From Candidatus Omnitrophota bacterium (GTDB lineage Bacteria > Hinthialibacterota > Hinthialibacteria > Hinthialibacterales > JAKPRU01), in the NCBI GenBank assembly GCA_029570205.1, contig JAKQSI010000076.1:1-58299 (forward strand): a DNA stretch of 58,299 bases, read 5' to 3'. A program made the position numbers and the translations under genes. This document shows, one piece after another, positions 24,360 to 32,955 of this stretch (within the stretch, counting starts at the first letter, position 1; each line of letters opens with the position of its first letter). A model generated the notes under the pieces. It was given only the letters and a program-made list of their open reading frames with translations, did no database searches and was not told where the DNA came from.

Positions 24360-26237
24360 TTGCAGGAAGATCGGGACCGGTCAAGCGTCGAAAATACACC
24401 GAAATGGACCCTTTTCAGCATGTGTAATCCTGTGGAGAACAGGGACCGCCTCTTACGGGAAATCGAAGACCTGCGTGTTCGGATAACCGAACTGGAGCAG
24501 TCTCGAGTGACGATCCAGGAAACGGAAAGACAACCGGAAAACGAACTGGCGGTCAGAACCGCATTGGCTGAGTTGTCCCGTTCTCTGATCGCATCCGCTC
24601 CGCTGGATGACATCTGCTTAATTGTCCTCACTCATGCAAAAAACCTTACAGGAAGCCTGTACGGATTTGTAGGATATATTGAACCTTCGACCGGCTATTT
24701 GATTTCACCGACATTGACCCGGGATATCTGGGAGAAAAAATGCGGTACTCTGGACAAGACCGTTGTTTTCCAGAAATTTTCCGGTCTCTGGGGGTGGGTT
24801 CTCAAGAACCGCAAGCCCTTGTCAACAAACAATCCGTGGAGCGATCCAAGATCGGCTGGGACCCCGGAAGGGCATATTCCCATTCGTCGTTTCCTTTCTG
24901 TTCCCGCCATGTCAGGGGATAAGTTGGTTGGGCAGATTGCTTTGGCCAATGCCGAGAGAGATTACACAAAGGACGATTTGCAGGTAGTGGAACGTCTGGC
25001 GCGGCTCTATGCGCTGGCGGTTCAGCGCGAGCAGGATGCTCAGGATCTTCTGACCGCCAAGGAAGAGGCGGAAGAAGCCAGCCGGGCCAAGTCCGAATTC
25101 CTCTCCCGAATGAGTCACGAGTTGCGAACTCCCTTGAACGCCATCCTGGGATTCGCGCAGCTGTTGGAAACCGACCCCGTCGAGCCGCTTACCGCATCGC
25201 AGCAGGAAAGCGTGCAACATATTCTCAGAAGCGGCTATCACCTGCTTGACCTGATCAACAGGGTTCTCGATCTGTCACAAATCGAGTCCGGCAGACTTCT
25301 TATTGAGATCGAACCGGTTCCCCTGATTCAGGTGCTTGATGAAACCATGGAGGTCATTGCTCCTCTCGCCGAGCGGTATGGGGTCACGGTCAACCTGCGA
25401 GTGAAACAGTATGGATCTGTCCTTGTGAAAGCAAATCGGACCCGACTCAAACAGGTCTTTTTCAACCTTGCCTCCAATGCCGTGCAATACAACAAACCCG
25501 GCGGAACCGTCACCCTTACCTGTGAGAAAAGCGCTCCCCATGCAATTCGCATCAACCTGTGCGATACCGGTCCCGGCATTCCGCCCGACCGGTGGGAATC
25601 CATCTTTGACCCGTTTACGCGCCTCAATGAAAAAGAATCCGTTGTGGACGGTCCCGGAATCGGATTGACCATCTCCAAACGGCTGATTGAATTGATGGGC
25701 GGAACCATCGGTCTGCAGAGCGCTCCCGGGCAGGGAAGCTGCTTTCATGTCGTCCTGCCGATTGCTGATGAGTACCACGAGACCGGCGATATTGTGTCCA
25801 AAACAATTCCCGCATCCGAGCGATCCGCTCCCGCATATTTGCGTACCATCCTCTACTTTGAGGATAATCCCGAACAGCTGGCTCTTGTTGCCTCCCTCCT
25901 TTCACGCAGACCCCAAGTGAAACTCCTTTCCTCACCACAGGCCAAATTGGGAATTGAACTGGCCCGTGCCCACCGACCGGATATGATCCTTTTGGATCTG
26001 AGTCTGCCGGATATAAACGGACTCGATTTGGTTCGATCACTGCGGGTCTATCCGGAAACTCGGGAGATCCCTGTTGTGGCGTTGAGCACGAATACCCTGC
26101 CGGAGGAAATCCGTCGAGCCAAAGAGGCCGGATTTCATGATTATCTGACCAAGCCGATTAACGTGAACGAATTCCTGGATTACATTGACCGGATGCTGAT
26201 CGCCGAACCGGATCGTTCAATATGGCACGCACCTTGA
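24360..26237 (+). CDS. Cytosolic GAF hybrid histidine kinase with C-terminal receiver
   Basis: About 625 residues from TTG 24360 (an alternative ATG lies at 24420; neither has a strong ribosome-binding site). A coiled coil (about 28-65) is followed by a GAF domain (about 68-220), then HisKA with S-H-E-L-R-T-P-L-N-A-I (phospho-His253), the ATPase (N-box N-L-A-S-N-A-V-Q-Y, G-boxes D-T-G-P-G-I-P and G-P-G-I-G-L), and a receiver with phospho-acceptor D546 in L-L-D-L-S-L-P-D. No membrane helices. It probably signals by phosphorelay to an unlinked HPt protein; no response regulator is adjacent. Confidence 0.92.
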   Translation: MQEDRDRSSVENTPKWTLFSMCNPVENRDRLLREIEDLRVRITELEQSRVTIQETERQPENELAVRTALAELSRSLIASAPLDDICLIVLTHAKNLTGSLYGFVGYIEPSTGYLISPTLTRDIWEKKCGTLDKTVVFQKFSGLWGWVLKNRKPLSTNNPWSDPRSAGTPEGHIPIRRFLSVPAMSGDKLVGQIALANAERDYTKDDLQVVERLARLYALAVQREQDAQDLLTAKEEAEEASRAKSEFLSRMSHELRTPLNAILGFAQLLETDPVEPLTASQQESVQHILRSGYHLLDLINRVLDLSQIESGRLLIEIEPVPLIQVLDETMEVIAPLAERYGVTVNLRVKQYGSVLVKANRTRLKQVFFNLASNAVQYNKPGGTVTLTCEKSAPHAIRINLCDTGPGIPPDRWESIFDPFTRLNEKESVVDGPGIGLTISKRLIELMGGTIGLQSAPGQGSCFHVVLPIADEYHETGDIVSKTIPASERSAPAYLRTILYFEDNPEQLALVASLLSRRPQVKLLSSPQAKLGIELARAHRPDMILLDLSLPDINGLDLVRSLRVYPETREIPVVALSTNTLPEEIRRAKEAGFHDYLTKPINVNEFLDYIDRMLIAEPDRSIWHAP

Positions 26238-26303
26238 TCCCATGATTTCCGGATTCCGGCTTGTCACGGGATGCCGGCACGAGGATTCTCCAGAATTGAC
26301 CGT

Positions 26304-26331
26304 TTGACTTTTCCCTTATTGACAATATACT
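26304..26331 (+). promoter_or_regulatory. Sigma-70-type promoter of the FlgG-like gene
   Basis: TTGACT (26304-26309) and TATACT (26326-26331) are separated by 16 bases, 30 bases before the ATG at 26361. It is a housekeeping-type promoter, not a sigma-28 or sigma-54 flagellar one. Confidence 0.6.
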
Positions 26332-26360
26332 GAACTGAGTAGAACGCAGGAGTAAGTTTG

Positions 26361-27077
26361 ATGATAGACCCTATTCAAACGGCGCTTTCAGGTCTGAATA
26401 CCTCACGGCTCAGGTCTGTGACCACTGCCAATAACCTGGCGAATCTTCAGACGCCGGGGTACAAAGCACAGCGTGCGGATTCTGCGACCGGCCCTACCGG
26501 GGACTCCGTGCAAATTTCGTGGGTCGGTCGCAGCCTTTCCCAGGGATTTCTCCGTATGACCGGCAACCCGATGGATGTGGCAATCACAGGGAACGGATTT
26601 TTCCAGGTTCAGAACGGAGAGGGGAATACCTTCTACACCCGCGCAGGGAGTTTTCAACTCGATGCAAATGGAAATCTGGTGACCGTGCAGGGATTTACGG
26701 TAGCTCCTGGTATCACGGCGCCGGCCGGGTCTCAGGTCTCGATCGGCGCGGATGGCACAGTAACCGCGCAAACCGGTAACGGCCCCTCTGGTGCAGTGGG
26801 CCAGATCCAACTCGCTTCCTTCAACAATCCCGAAGGACTGGTTCTGACCGGGGATGGGATGGCCGCGGCAACAACCGCATCCGGCCCTGCCGTTCTCGGC
26901 GCTCCGGGAACCGGCGGATATGGCGGATTGGCCTCCGGGTTTCTTGAAAGTTCCAATGTTGACCTGGTCACCGAAAGGGTCAACCAGATTGTGGAAACCC
27001 ATACATATACCGCCAATGTATCCGTAATTCGGGCGGCAGATGAAATGAACCGGGAAACACTGAATCTTCTCGCGTAA
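26361..27077 (+). CDS. FlgG/FlgF-like flagellar rod-hook family protein
   Basis: About 238 residues from ATG 26361 (AGGAG at 26348-26352; an upstream TTG at 26358 is less likely). The N-terminal motif A-N-N-L-A-N-L-Q-T-P-G-Y-K, the central G-N-G-F-F-Q-V, Y-T-R-A-G-S-F and D-A-N-G-N-L-V, and the C-terminal heptad-rich helix (S-S-N-V-D-L-V-T-E, then V-I-R-A-A-D-E-M) are typical of FlgF/FlgG rod proteins. It is slightly shorter than FlgG (about 260). No other flagellar gene is in the window. Confidence 0.85.
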   Translation: MIDPIQTALSGLNTSRLRSVTTANNLANLQTPGYKAQRADSATGPTGDSVQISWVGRSLSQGFLRMTGNPMDVAITGNGFFQVQNGEGNTFYTRAGSFQLDANGNLVTVQGFTVAPGITAPAGSQVSIGADGTVTAQTGNGPSGAVGQIQLASFNNPEGLVLTGDGMAAATTASGPAVLGAPGTGGYGGLASGFLESSNVDLVTERVNQIVETHTYTANVSVIRAADEMNRETLNLLA

Positions 27078-27156
27078 AGGTTTTTTAATTGTTGTGTAGT
27101 GAAAAAAGTCCGGGGATTGAACCGGACCACCTTATCTCACCAGGGTGGGACACCCG

Positions 27157-28470
27157 ATGTTTGATTATTTGGACCGAATCGAACAACATCTCGCGGAAGC
27201 GGGGATCAGACATTGGGAGATTTTGTGTACGCGCAGCCTCTCCACACCCGTTTCGTATGAATACGATAAGTTGAAAGCGACGGCATACCGCGAAACATCC
27301 GGGATCGGCCTGCGCGTAATCCATGACGGACGGATCGGTTTGGCCTCGACATCAAACCCGAATCGAATAACGCAACTGGTCGAAGCGGCTCGTGCAAGCG
27401 CTGTCTATGGGGAAAAGGCCGCGTTCGAGTTCCCCTCGCAGCCGACAAATGGGGCTGTGAAAACCTGTGATGAATCTATCCCCGGGTTGACCGGCGAAAG
27501 GTTAGTCGAGCGGGGAGACCACATCATTGCGGCAATCAAGGAGAAAACGCCGGAGGTACAGGTTTCGATAGAGTTCCATCCGACCGTACACAAGATAACT
27601 CTTCGGAACTCTACAGGACTGAACGGGGAATATGAGACTACAGAATTAGCGGTGTCTATAGAGGGAATTGTAGTCGAGGGAGACAGTATCTTGTCCGTGT
27701 ACGATTTACACGATTCCTGCCGGGATGACGCCCCCCTGGAGGCGATGGCGGACCGGGTGGTTGACCGAGTTTCGAAAGCGCGGACATTGTCGGATCTCTC
27801 GACCGGCGCCTACCCGGTCGTGTTCGCACCCAAAGCGGCCGCCAGTCTGCTGATTGCAATACAGATGGGGGCAAACGGCAAGATGGTACAGAAAAGAGCA
27901 TCGCCATTAACGGAACGGGTTGGCGAGCGGATTGTCGATACACGAATCAGTATTCATGACGACCCGCTGTTGGAGTTTCGACCGGGAAGCCGCCCATTCG
28001 ATGATGAAGGAATTGTGTGCCGACAAAATACGGTAGTCGAGCACGGAGTATTGAAAGGATTTCTGTTCGACTTGCAGACGGCGGGACAATTGGGAACCAT
28101 GTCCACCGGCAGCGCGGGACGAGGGATCTCCGATCCGCCTTCTCCCACATGGACCAATCTGGTCATGGAACCGGGACAGGATTCTGTTGAAGATCTCCTC
28201 GCAGGAATTAAGAAGGGGTTGTGGATTGACCAGGTATTGGGAGCGGGGCAGTCCAATCTTCTCATGGGAGAGTTCTCGCTCAATGTCAATCTCGGATTCC
28301 TTGTAGAGAACGGGGAATTTCGGGGCCGGGTAAAGAATCTGATGGTTGCGGGGAATGTCTATGAGGCACTTGCAAATGTAGAGGCGTTCAGTCGGGAGCG
28401 AGAATACAGACACGGGATGTTGCTGCCGTCGATTCTCTTCGGAAAGGTACAGGTCGCATCAAGAGCATGA
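27157..28470 (+). CDS. TldD/PmbA-family protein, probably the TldE/PmbA type
   Basis: About 437 residues from ATG 27157 (GTG 27145 is in frame but lacks a ribosome-binding site). The fold pattern of the family is present: G-I-G-L-R-V-I at about 52-58, and the C-terminal G-A-G-Q-S-N, G-E-F-S-L-N-V-N and F-R-G-R-V-K-N-L-M-V-A-G-N segments. The HExxxH metal motif of TldD is absent, as expected of PmbA/TldE, which forms a protease dimer with TldD. A TldD gene is not in the window. It may be cotranscribed with the small DUF2007-like genes downstream (18-base gap). Confidence 0.87.
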   Translation: MFDYLDRIEQHLAEAGIRHWEILCTRSLSTPVSYEYDKLKATAYRETSGIGLRVIHDGRIGLASTSNPNRITQLVEAARASAVYGEKAAFEFPSQPTNGAVKTCDESIPGLTGERLVERGDHIIAAIKEKTPEVQVSIEFHPTVHKITLRNSTGLNGEYETTELAVSIEGIVVEGDSILSVYDLHDSCRDDAPLEAMADRVVDRVSKARTLSDLSTGAYPVVFAPKAAASLLIAIQMGANGKMVQKRASPLTERVGERIVDTRISIHDDPLLEFRPGSRPFDDEGIVCRQNTVVEHGVLKGFLFDLQTAGQLGTMSTGSAGRGISDPPSPTWTNLVMEPGQDSVEDLLAGIKKGLWIDQVLGAGQSNLLMGEFSLNVNLGFLVENGEFRGRVKNLMVAGNVYEALANVEAFSREREYRHGMLLPSILFGKVQVASRA

Positions 28471-28488
28471 CAGGTACGGGAGGTTGCG

Positions 28489-28770
28489 ATGTATGAGAAT
28501 CAGGAAACAATAGCGATACATACCTGTACGGACCAATTTGAAGAGATGGAGATTGTCGCAGCCCTCGAAGAGGAAGGAATCCGGTATGCCGTTCAGTCTT
28601 TTGAAGACCAGGCTTATGACGGAGCCTTCACAATGGCAATGGGTATTCACGGATTTTCGTTCTGGAGAAAGATGTAGTACGCCGCGGAGAGGGTTGTTCA
28701 GGGTGTGGCGCAGTCATTCGAGAAATCGGGAACGGACACAAGCGAAGAAACATCGGATTCCACCAGGTAG
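28489..28770 (+). pseudogene. DUF2007-like gene broken by paired indels
   Basis: A frame of 93 codons plus stop (TAG 28768) starts at ATG 28489 (GGGAGG upstream) and is a paralogue of the next gene: M-Y-E-N-Q-E-T-I-A-I-H-T against M-Y-D-D-Q-K-T-V-T-I-H-T. It hits an in-frame TAG at 28675-28677. Beyond it, the same frame again matches the paralogue (A-E-R-V-V-Q-G-V against A-R-E-I-I-Q-P-I). Between, the paralogue's V-L-E-K-D is found in a shifted frame (bases about 28661-28675). One deletion and one insertion about 20 bases apart explain this. It is either a decayed duplicate or a sequencing error. Confidence 0.75.
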
Positions 28771-28785
28771 CGAAAGGAGACCATC

Positions 28786-29055
28786 ATGTATGATGACCAG
28801 AAGACCGTAACCATTCATACGACCGGCGGCCCCGTGGAAGAAGGCGAGATTTGCGCGGCATTGGATGATGCCGGGATCAATTACGATGTGCAACCTTTCG
28901 AGGATGATGCGCTCTCCGGGCTGCTGACAACAACCATGGGCTACTCGCGGATCTCGGTTCTCGAAAAAGATGCCGAAAAAGCCAGAGAGATTATTCAGCC
29001 GATTCTGGAAGAGTTCTCCGAACCGGAGGAGGGACAACCTGAAGAAACAACATAG
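28786..29055 (+). CDS. DUF2007-like small protein
   Basis: A 90-residue protein with a ferredoxin-like alpha/beta pattern: V-T-I-H-T-T, an E-x-x-E-I-C-A-A-L-D-D-A-G-I helix, and I-S-V-L-E-K-D-A-E-K-A. This fits DUF2007 ('putative signal-transducing protein'), whose role is unknown. AAGGAG precedes the ATG by six bases. It is the intact member of a tandem pair; the C-terminal tail is acidic (E-P-E-E-G-Q-P-E-E-T-T). Followed by a strong hairpin at 29091-29133. Confidence 0.7.
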   Translation: MYDDQKTVTIHTTGGPVEEGEICAALDDAGINYDVQPFEDDALSGLLTTTMGYSRISVLEKDAEKAREIIQPILEEFSEPEEGQPEETT

Positions 29056-29090
29056 TTTGACCACATCCGGACAAAATATCTCTGCCAATA

Positions 29091-29133
29091 ATGATATCCG
29101 CCTGAGAACGTTCGGTTCCCGGGCGGATATCAT
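29091..29133. terminator. Bidirectional terminator-like hairpin
   Basis: ATGATATCCGCC (29091-29102) is perfectly complementary to GGCGGATATCAT (29122-29133) with a 19-base loop. It lies between two convergent genes. The T-tract after the stem is poor on both strands, so Rho-independent action is plausible but not strong. Confidence 0.5.
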
Positions 29134-29152
29134 CTTGTCTCCAAAGTAGATT

Positions 29153-30121
29153 TTAGTAAAGAAACCAATCCGGCACGGGAACAACAGGGACAAAGGCTCG
29201 CCAGTCCTGCCCATCCCATTCCCAGAGATCGCTATACAGACTATCGTAAGGATATTGAGCGGGTTCGCCGCCGAAAAGCATGGCGACTCCCCGGTTTTTA
29301 TCGTACCCGAACGCGAAGAATCCCCGATCGGGATCATCCGGCGAGTGGGCCGGAGACAGTTTCGTCCAATTTGAGCCGTCCCAGGTCCACGTCTCGCCCT
29401 TTGTGAACAGGACGACTACTTGTCGCACAGAGTCATAAGTCATGCCAAAGAAACCCATATCCGTACTTGGGGATAATGCGGGATTCGCATTCGCCCAGGC
29501 GGCTCCGTTCCAAATCCAAGTTTCCGTTCCGTTAAACCACACGGCATTCTGTCTGGCTTCATCGTAGACAAACCCGACATCCATTCCTCCGGGAGGTTGT
29601 GTACTCAAGGTCAGTTTGCTCCACTGGTCGTCTTTCAATACCCAAGTCTGGTTGGCCGATCCATATTCGGCAAAACAACCAATAATTTCGTTCCTGGCGG
29701 GATCGTAAATCAATTCAGGATCAGGACCCATCATTCCGGTATTCATCGGTCCTGCGATCTGGGTCCAGGTTGTTCCATCAAATCCCAGGGTTGGCTGCTC
29801 TGTGAATACACCGCCCATCACGACAAGCCGCTGACGGGAACTGTCCCATGTGGCGGAGGTATGCGTCAGCGGTACCGGCGCAGAGGGCAAGGCGGCCCAG
29901 CCGCTTCCGGACAGCCCCCACACCTCGCTCAACGGATCCCATGTCGGTGGTCCCCAGCCACCGAGGGTTACCAAAGACTCCGTGGGCGGCAAATAAAACA
30001 GGCCACCGTCGATCCGAGGCGTCGGCTGGGCCATCACAAAGACGCTGAAGACAGCGATCAGAGCGGTCATCCTCGCTACACGTGCACCAACCGAACAAAT
30101 CGTCGATTGAACTCGAAACAT
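29153..30121 (-). CDS. Secreted Kelch-like beta-propeller protein
   Basis: About 322 residues from the ATG at 30121, chosen because AAGGAG lies seven bases upstream (an ATG ten codons earlier does not). A signal peptide ends near V-F-V-M-A-Q. The rest has at least five repeats of about 50 residues with Y-D-x-x-R/N-x-x-V-V-x-F/M-G-G and T-W-x-W-D/N-G-x-x-W, as in Kelch/galactose-oxidase-type propellers. No catalytic residues of galactose oxidase are evident. Probably a binding or structural exoprotein. Confidence 0.7.
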   Translation of the reverse strand: MFRVQSTICSVGARVARMTALIAVFSVFVMAQPTPRIDGGLFYLPPTESLVTLGGWGPPTWDPLSEVWGLSGSGWAALPSAPVPLTHTSATWDSSRQRLVVMGGVFTEQPTLGFDGTTWTQIAGPMNTGMMGPDPELIYDPARNEIIGCFAEYGSANQTWVLKDDQWSKLTLSTQPPGGMDVGFVYDEARQNAVWFNGTETWIWNGAAWANANPALSPSTDMGFFGMTYDSVRQVVVLFTKGETWTWDGSNWTKLSPAHSPDDPDRGFFAFGYDKNRGVAMLFGGEPAQYPYDSLYSDLWEWDGQDWRAFVPVVPVPDWFLY

Positions 30122-30348
30122 GACATTTCTCCTTCTGTTGTTTTCCCCCACCCCTCCATGTTAAGATTATTCAGAGACTCACGGATCTGTCAAGAGCGGA
30201 TTTGGATTCTCTTCGCCCGGATTTCTCCGTAAACCGTTCTTGTATTCCCTTTCACGAATCTATGATATCCTTATGGTTTGGATCGGGAAAAATTCGTCCC
30301 GACACAACGCAGCAATCTTGTCGCCGTATCCGGAAAGTGAGTCAGACA

Positions 30349-30903
30349 ATGCGACGCGCATTCACCCTGATCGAGCTGTTGATTGTTGTCGCCATTATCG
30401 GCATCCTGGCCGCTATCGCCGTGCCGAACTTCATTAACGCCCAGGAACGAGCAAAAGTAGCCCGCGCGAGGTCCGATCTCCGGTCAATTGTCAATGCTCT
30501 GGAAATGTACCGGCTCGATAATAATAACTACCCGCTATTCTATATGGTTGCGGGTTGGGGAAGTGGATTCAACCCGGCGCAGAATGAATGGGAGCGCCTG
30601 TATCCCTTGACCACGCCTATCGCGTATCTCTCTTCCATTCCCATGGAGGTTTTTCCTTATGTAGACGACAGCGCGGGGAAACGCACACGTGCCTACATGT
30701 ACACAGACCGCCTCGGATACGGTGAAAGCGGTTGGATCGATCTGCACGACAAACTCGGCAAGTACCAGTACGTAGTGCGCAGCATGGGGCCGGACCGAAT
30801 CGGGAATATCATCGAATCTCCCGCCTCCCCATACCTGATTCTCCCTTATGATCTGACGAACGGCCTCGCAAGTCGGGGCGACATTATTCAATACGGACCC
30901 TGA
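30349..30903 (+). CDS. Type IV pilin/type II secretion pseudopilin-like protein
   Basis: About 185 residues from ATG 30349. The prepilin leader is very short (M-R-R-A) before F-T-L-I-E-L-L-I-V-V-A-I-I-G, including the Glu at mature position 5. A hydrophobic helix is followed by A-R-S-D-L-R-S-I and a globular domain that resembles GspG/H-type proteins widespread in Planctomycetes-like bacteria. Processing by PilD-type peptidase is expected. Only one pilin-like gene is present here; it ends 15 bases before the secreted beta-helix/propeller gene, suggesting co-transcription. Confidence 0.88.
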   Translation: MRRAFTLIELLIVVAIIGILAAIAVPNFINAQERAKVARARSDLRSIVNALEMYRLDNNNYPLFYMVAGWGSGFNPAQNEWERLYPLTTPIAYLSSIPMEVFPYVDDSAGKRTRAYMYTDRLGYGESGWIDLHDKLGKYQYVVRSMGPDRIGNIIESPASPYLILPYDLTNGLASRGDIIQYGP

Positions 30904-30918
30904 TTCAAGGAGACTTTC

Positions 30919-32910
30919 ATGAAACGATTTTTCCCCCTCATTCTTGTGTTCGCGGGCGTTTTGTTTCTCGGCTCGGATATCATTCTCACCGCGGGTGCGG
31001 AACAAAAGACCGTTCCGTTGCCGAAGGTGAAGGATATCAGTAAATTTGTTTTCCCTGCCGACATCGTTCAATCTCCTCTTTCCGAAAAACGAACCATCTA
31101 CGTATCTCAGTTGGGCGACGATTCCGACGGGACATCCTGGGAACGGGCATTTCGAACCATCCAGAAAGCCGTACAGGCGATTCCAGACCGCGAGGGTGGA
31201 TATCGTGTTCTGATCCGACCCGATACCTACATGGAGGCCAACCTGTTTCCCGCGCAGCGCGGCGCACAGGGAGCCTACAACATTCTGGAAGCCGATTATG
31301 ATGGGACATGCGGTTCGGGAAGAACCGGCTATGCGGTAATCGATTCCAGCGATCCTGAAAAGGGACTGAAAAGTGTAGATTGGTGGTCGCCGTTCCGAGC
31401 CGATACGACTTTCTCAAGCATTGGTTGGGACCGATGGACATTTCGTCACATCTACGCAACCGGCGCAGAGGCGGGTATGGGATGGGACTTGACTGTCGAA
31501 GAGGGCGCGGAGTTCAGTGTCCTTGTTGAAGACTGTTTTGGTATTGGTCGCGCTTTCGGCGGGCTTGTCGGCGCTTTTAATTCCCGACCGGATGAACCTG
31601 TAACCTATCGAAGGTGCCAGTTGTGGAGCCTCGATTGGTGGGGCGATGCCGCAGGAGCCTACGTACGCGCCAACAATACGGCTATGCCCGACCGTCCCGA
31701 TGTAATCTTCGAGGACTGTACCCTTGTCGGACCGGATAATGCCCTGCAGGCGGGAAATCCAGGATATGAAGGCTATACGCGGGTTTCCCTGAAGGATTGC
31801 CGTCTCATCTCACTCAATTTCTCCCAGCCTCGCGGTACTCCCTCCACAGGGATTATCTACAGTACTATTCAGGGTAAATTGCTGCATGTCGATCTGGAGG
31901 ACTGCACACTCGTGGGATATAAAGTGTTCGGCGCGGGAGAAGGTGAAATCAGCTACCGTACAAAAGGCTCCGTGCGGGCCTACGTGCAATTCGAACAATC
32001 TGTACCCAAAGGAATGCACCGCCTGGGCTATTGGCCTCTCGATACATTTCAATCCATCCTCCCACCAATGCCGTCCGACAACCGACTTGCTTTTATGGAT
32101 AAACAACTTGTCCGTGAGAATATGTGCGAAGTATCCCCGTTCCTGTGGGAAGGGAAAATCTACCTTCTTGAATGTGTTCGCCCGGCTACTGGTGGTGATC
32201 CAAAGGAGTATTATCTAGTCATAAGGGATACTGAAACCTCAACGGAAGTCGCACGATTCGCGGAGGGATACGGTCTCGCTTGCGCAATGACACGCGAGAA
32301 AGCGTTATACGTGTTCGCGTCACGCTACGAACCAAACAACAGTTGGAACGACGTGACCCTGTTCTATTCCCCCGACTTGAAGAATTGGCAAAAGAGTGTC
32401 GTAGTCAAACAGGATGAGAAAGAACACCTCTTCAACAGTTCCGTCTGTTGGACGGGGGATCGATTTGTCATGGCCTGCGAAACGGACGATCCCGCGTATC
32501 CCGCTTTTACCGTGAAGTTTGCGTCCTCGAAAGACGGAGTAGCCTGGACCAAAATACCCGATGCGATTTTTGGCAAAGACCGCTATACTGCATGCCCCTG
32601 CATACGATTTGTCGATGGAACTTATTACCTTCTTTACCTGGAGCGTCGAAGCCCTCGTTGGTTTTTCGAGACTTGGCTGGCCCGCTCCAGGGATCTGGTC
32701 GGCTGGGAACTCAGCCGCTTCAATCCGGTACTGACCCCGCAGGGGAACAGCGAAGGAATCAATGCATCCGACCCCGATGTAGTCGAGTTCCAGGGCCGGA
32801 CACACATCTATTATTCTGTCGGCGATCAACTGACCTGGATGAATACGTTACAATGCGTCTATCCGGGATCTTTACGCGAATTGTTCCGGGCCTATTTTCC
32901 CGATCACTGA
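30919..32910 (+). CDS. Secreted protein: beta-helix plus five-bladed propeller
   Basis: A 663-residue protein with a signal peptide (to about residue 27). Residues about 60-365 look like a parallel beta-helix of the pectin-lyase fold: I-Y-V-S-Q-L-G-D-D-S-D-G-T-S-W at the entry, then repeated V-x-F-E-D-C-T-L-V and V-S-L-K-D-C-R-L-I rungs. Residues about 400-660 resemble GH43/GH32-type five-bladed propellers (T-L-F-Y-S-P-D-L-K-N-W, L-A-R-S-R-D-L-V-G-W). Such proteins bind or cleave plant or algal polysaccharides. No catalytic residues could be assigned with certainty. An AAGGAG precedes the ATG by 7 bases. Confidence 0.75.
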   Translation: MKRFFPLILVFAGVLFLGSDIILTAGAEQKTVPLPKVKDISKFVFPADIVQSPLSEKRTIYVSQLGDDSDGTSWERAFRTIQKAVQAIPDREGGYRVLIRPDTYMEANLFPAQRGAQGAYNILEADYDGTCGSGRTGYAVIDSSDPEKGLKSVDWWSPFRADTTFSSIGWDRWTFRHIYATGAEAGMGWDLTVEEGAEFSVLVEDCFGIGRAFGGLVGAFNSRPDEPVTYRRCQLWSLDWWGDAAGAYVRANNTAMPDRPDVIFEDCTLVGPDNALQAGNPGYEGYTRVSLKDCRLISLNFSQPRGTPSTGIIYSTIQGKLLHVDLEDCTLVGYKVFGAGEGEISYRTKGSVRAYVQFEQSVPKGMHRLGYWPLDTFQSILPPMPSDNRLAFMDKQLVRENMCEVSPFLWEGKIYLLECVRPATGGDPKEYYLVIRDTETSTEVARFAEGYGLACAMTREKALYVFASRYEPNNSWNDVTLFYSPDLKNWQKSVVVKQDEKEHLFNSSVCWTGDRFVMACETDDPAYPAFTVKFASSKDGVAWTKIPDAIFGKDRYTACPCIRFVDGTYYLLYLERRSPRWFFETWLARSRDLVGWELSRFNPVLTPQGNSEGINASDPDVVEFQGRTHIYYSVGDQLTWMNTLQCVYPGSLRELFRAYFPDH

Positions 32911-32955
32911 AATCGAGACGCAAGAGATTCACCCGGCACGAAGAGAGAGGCCGAG

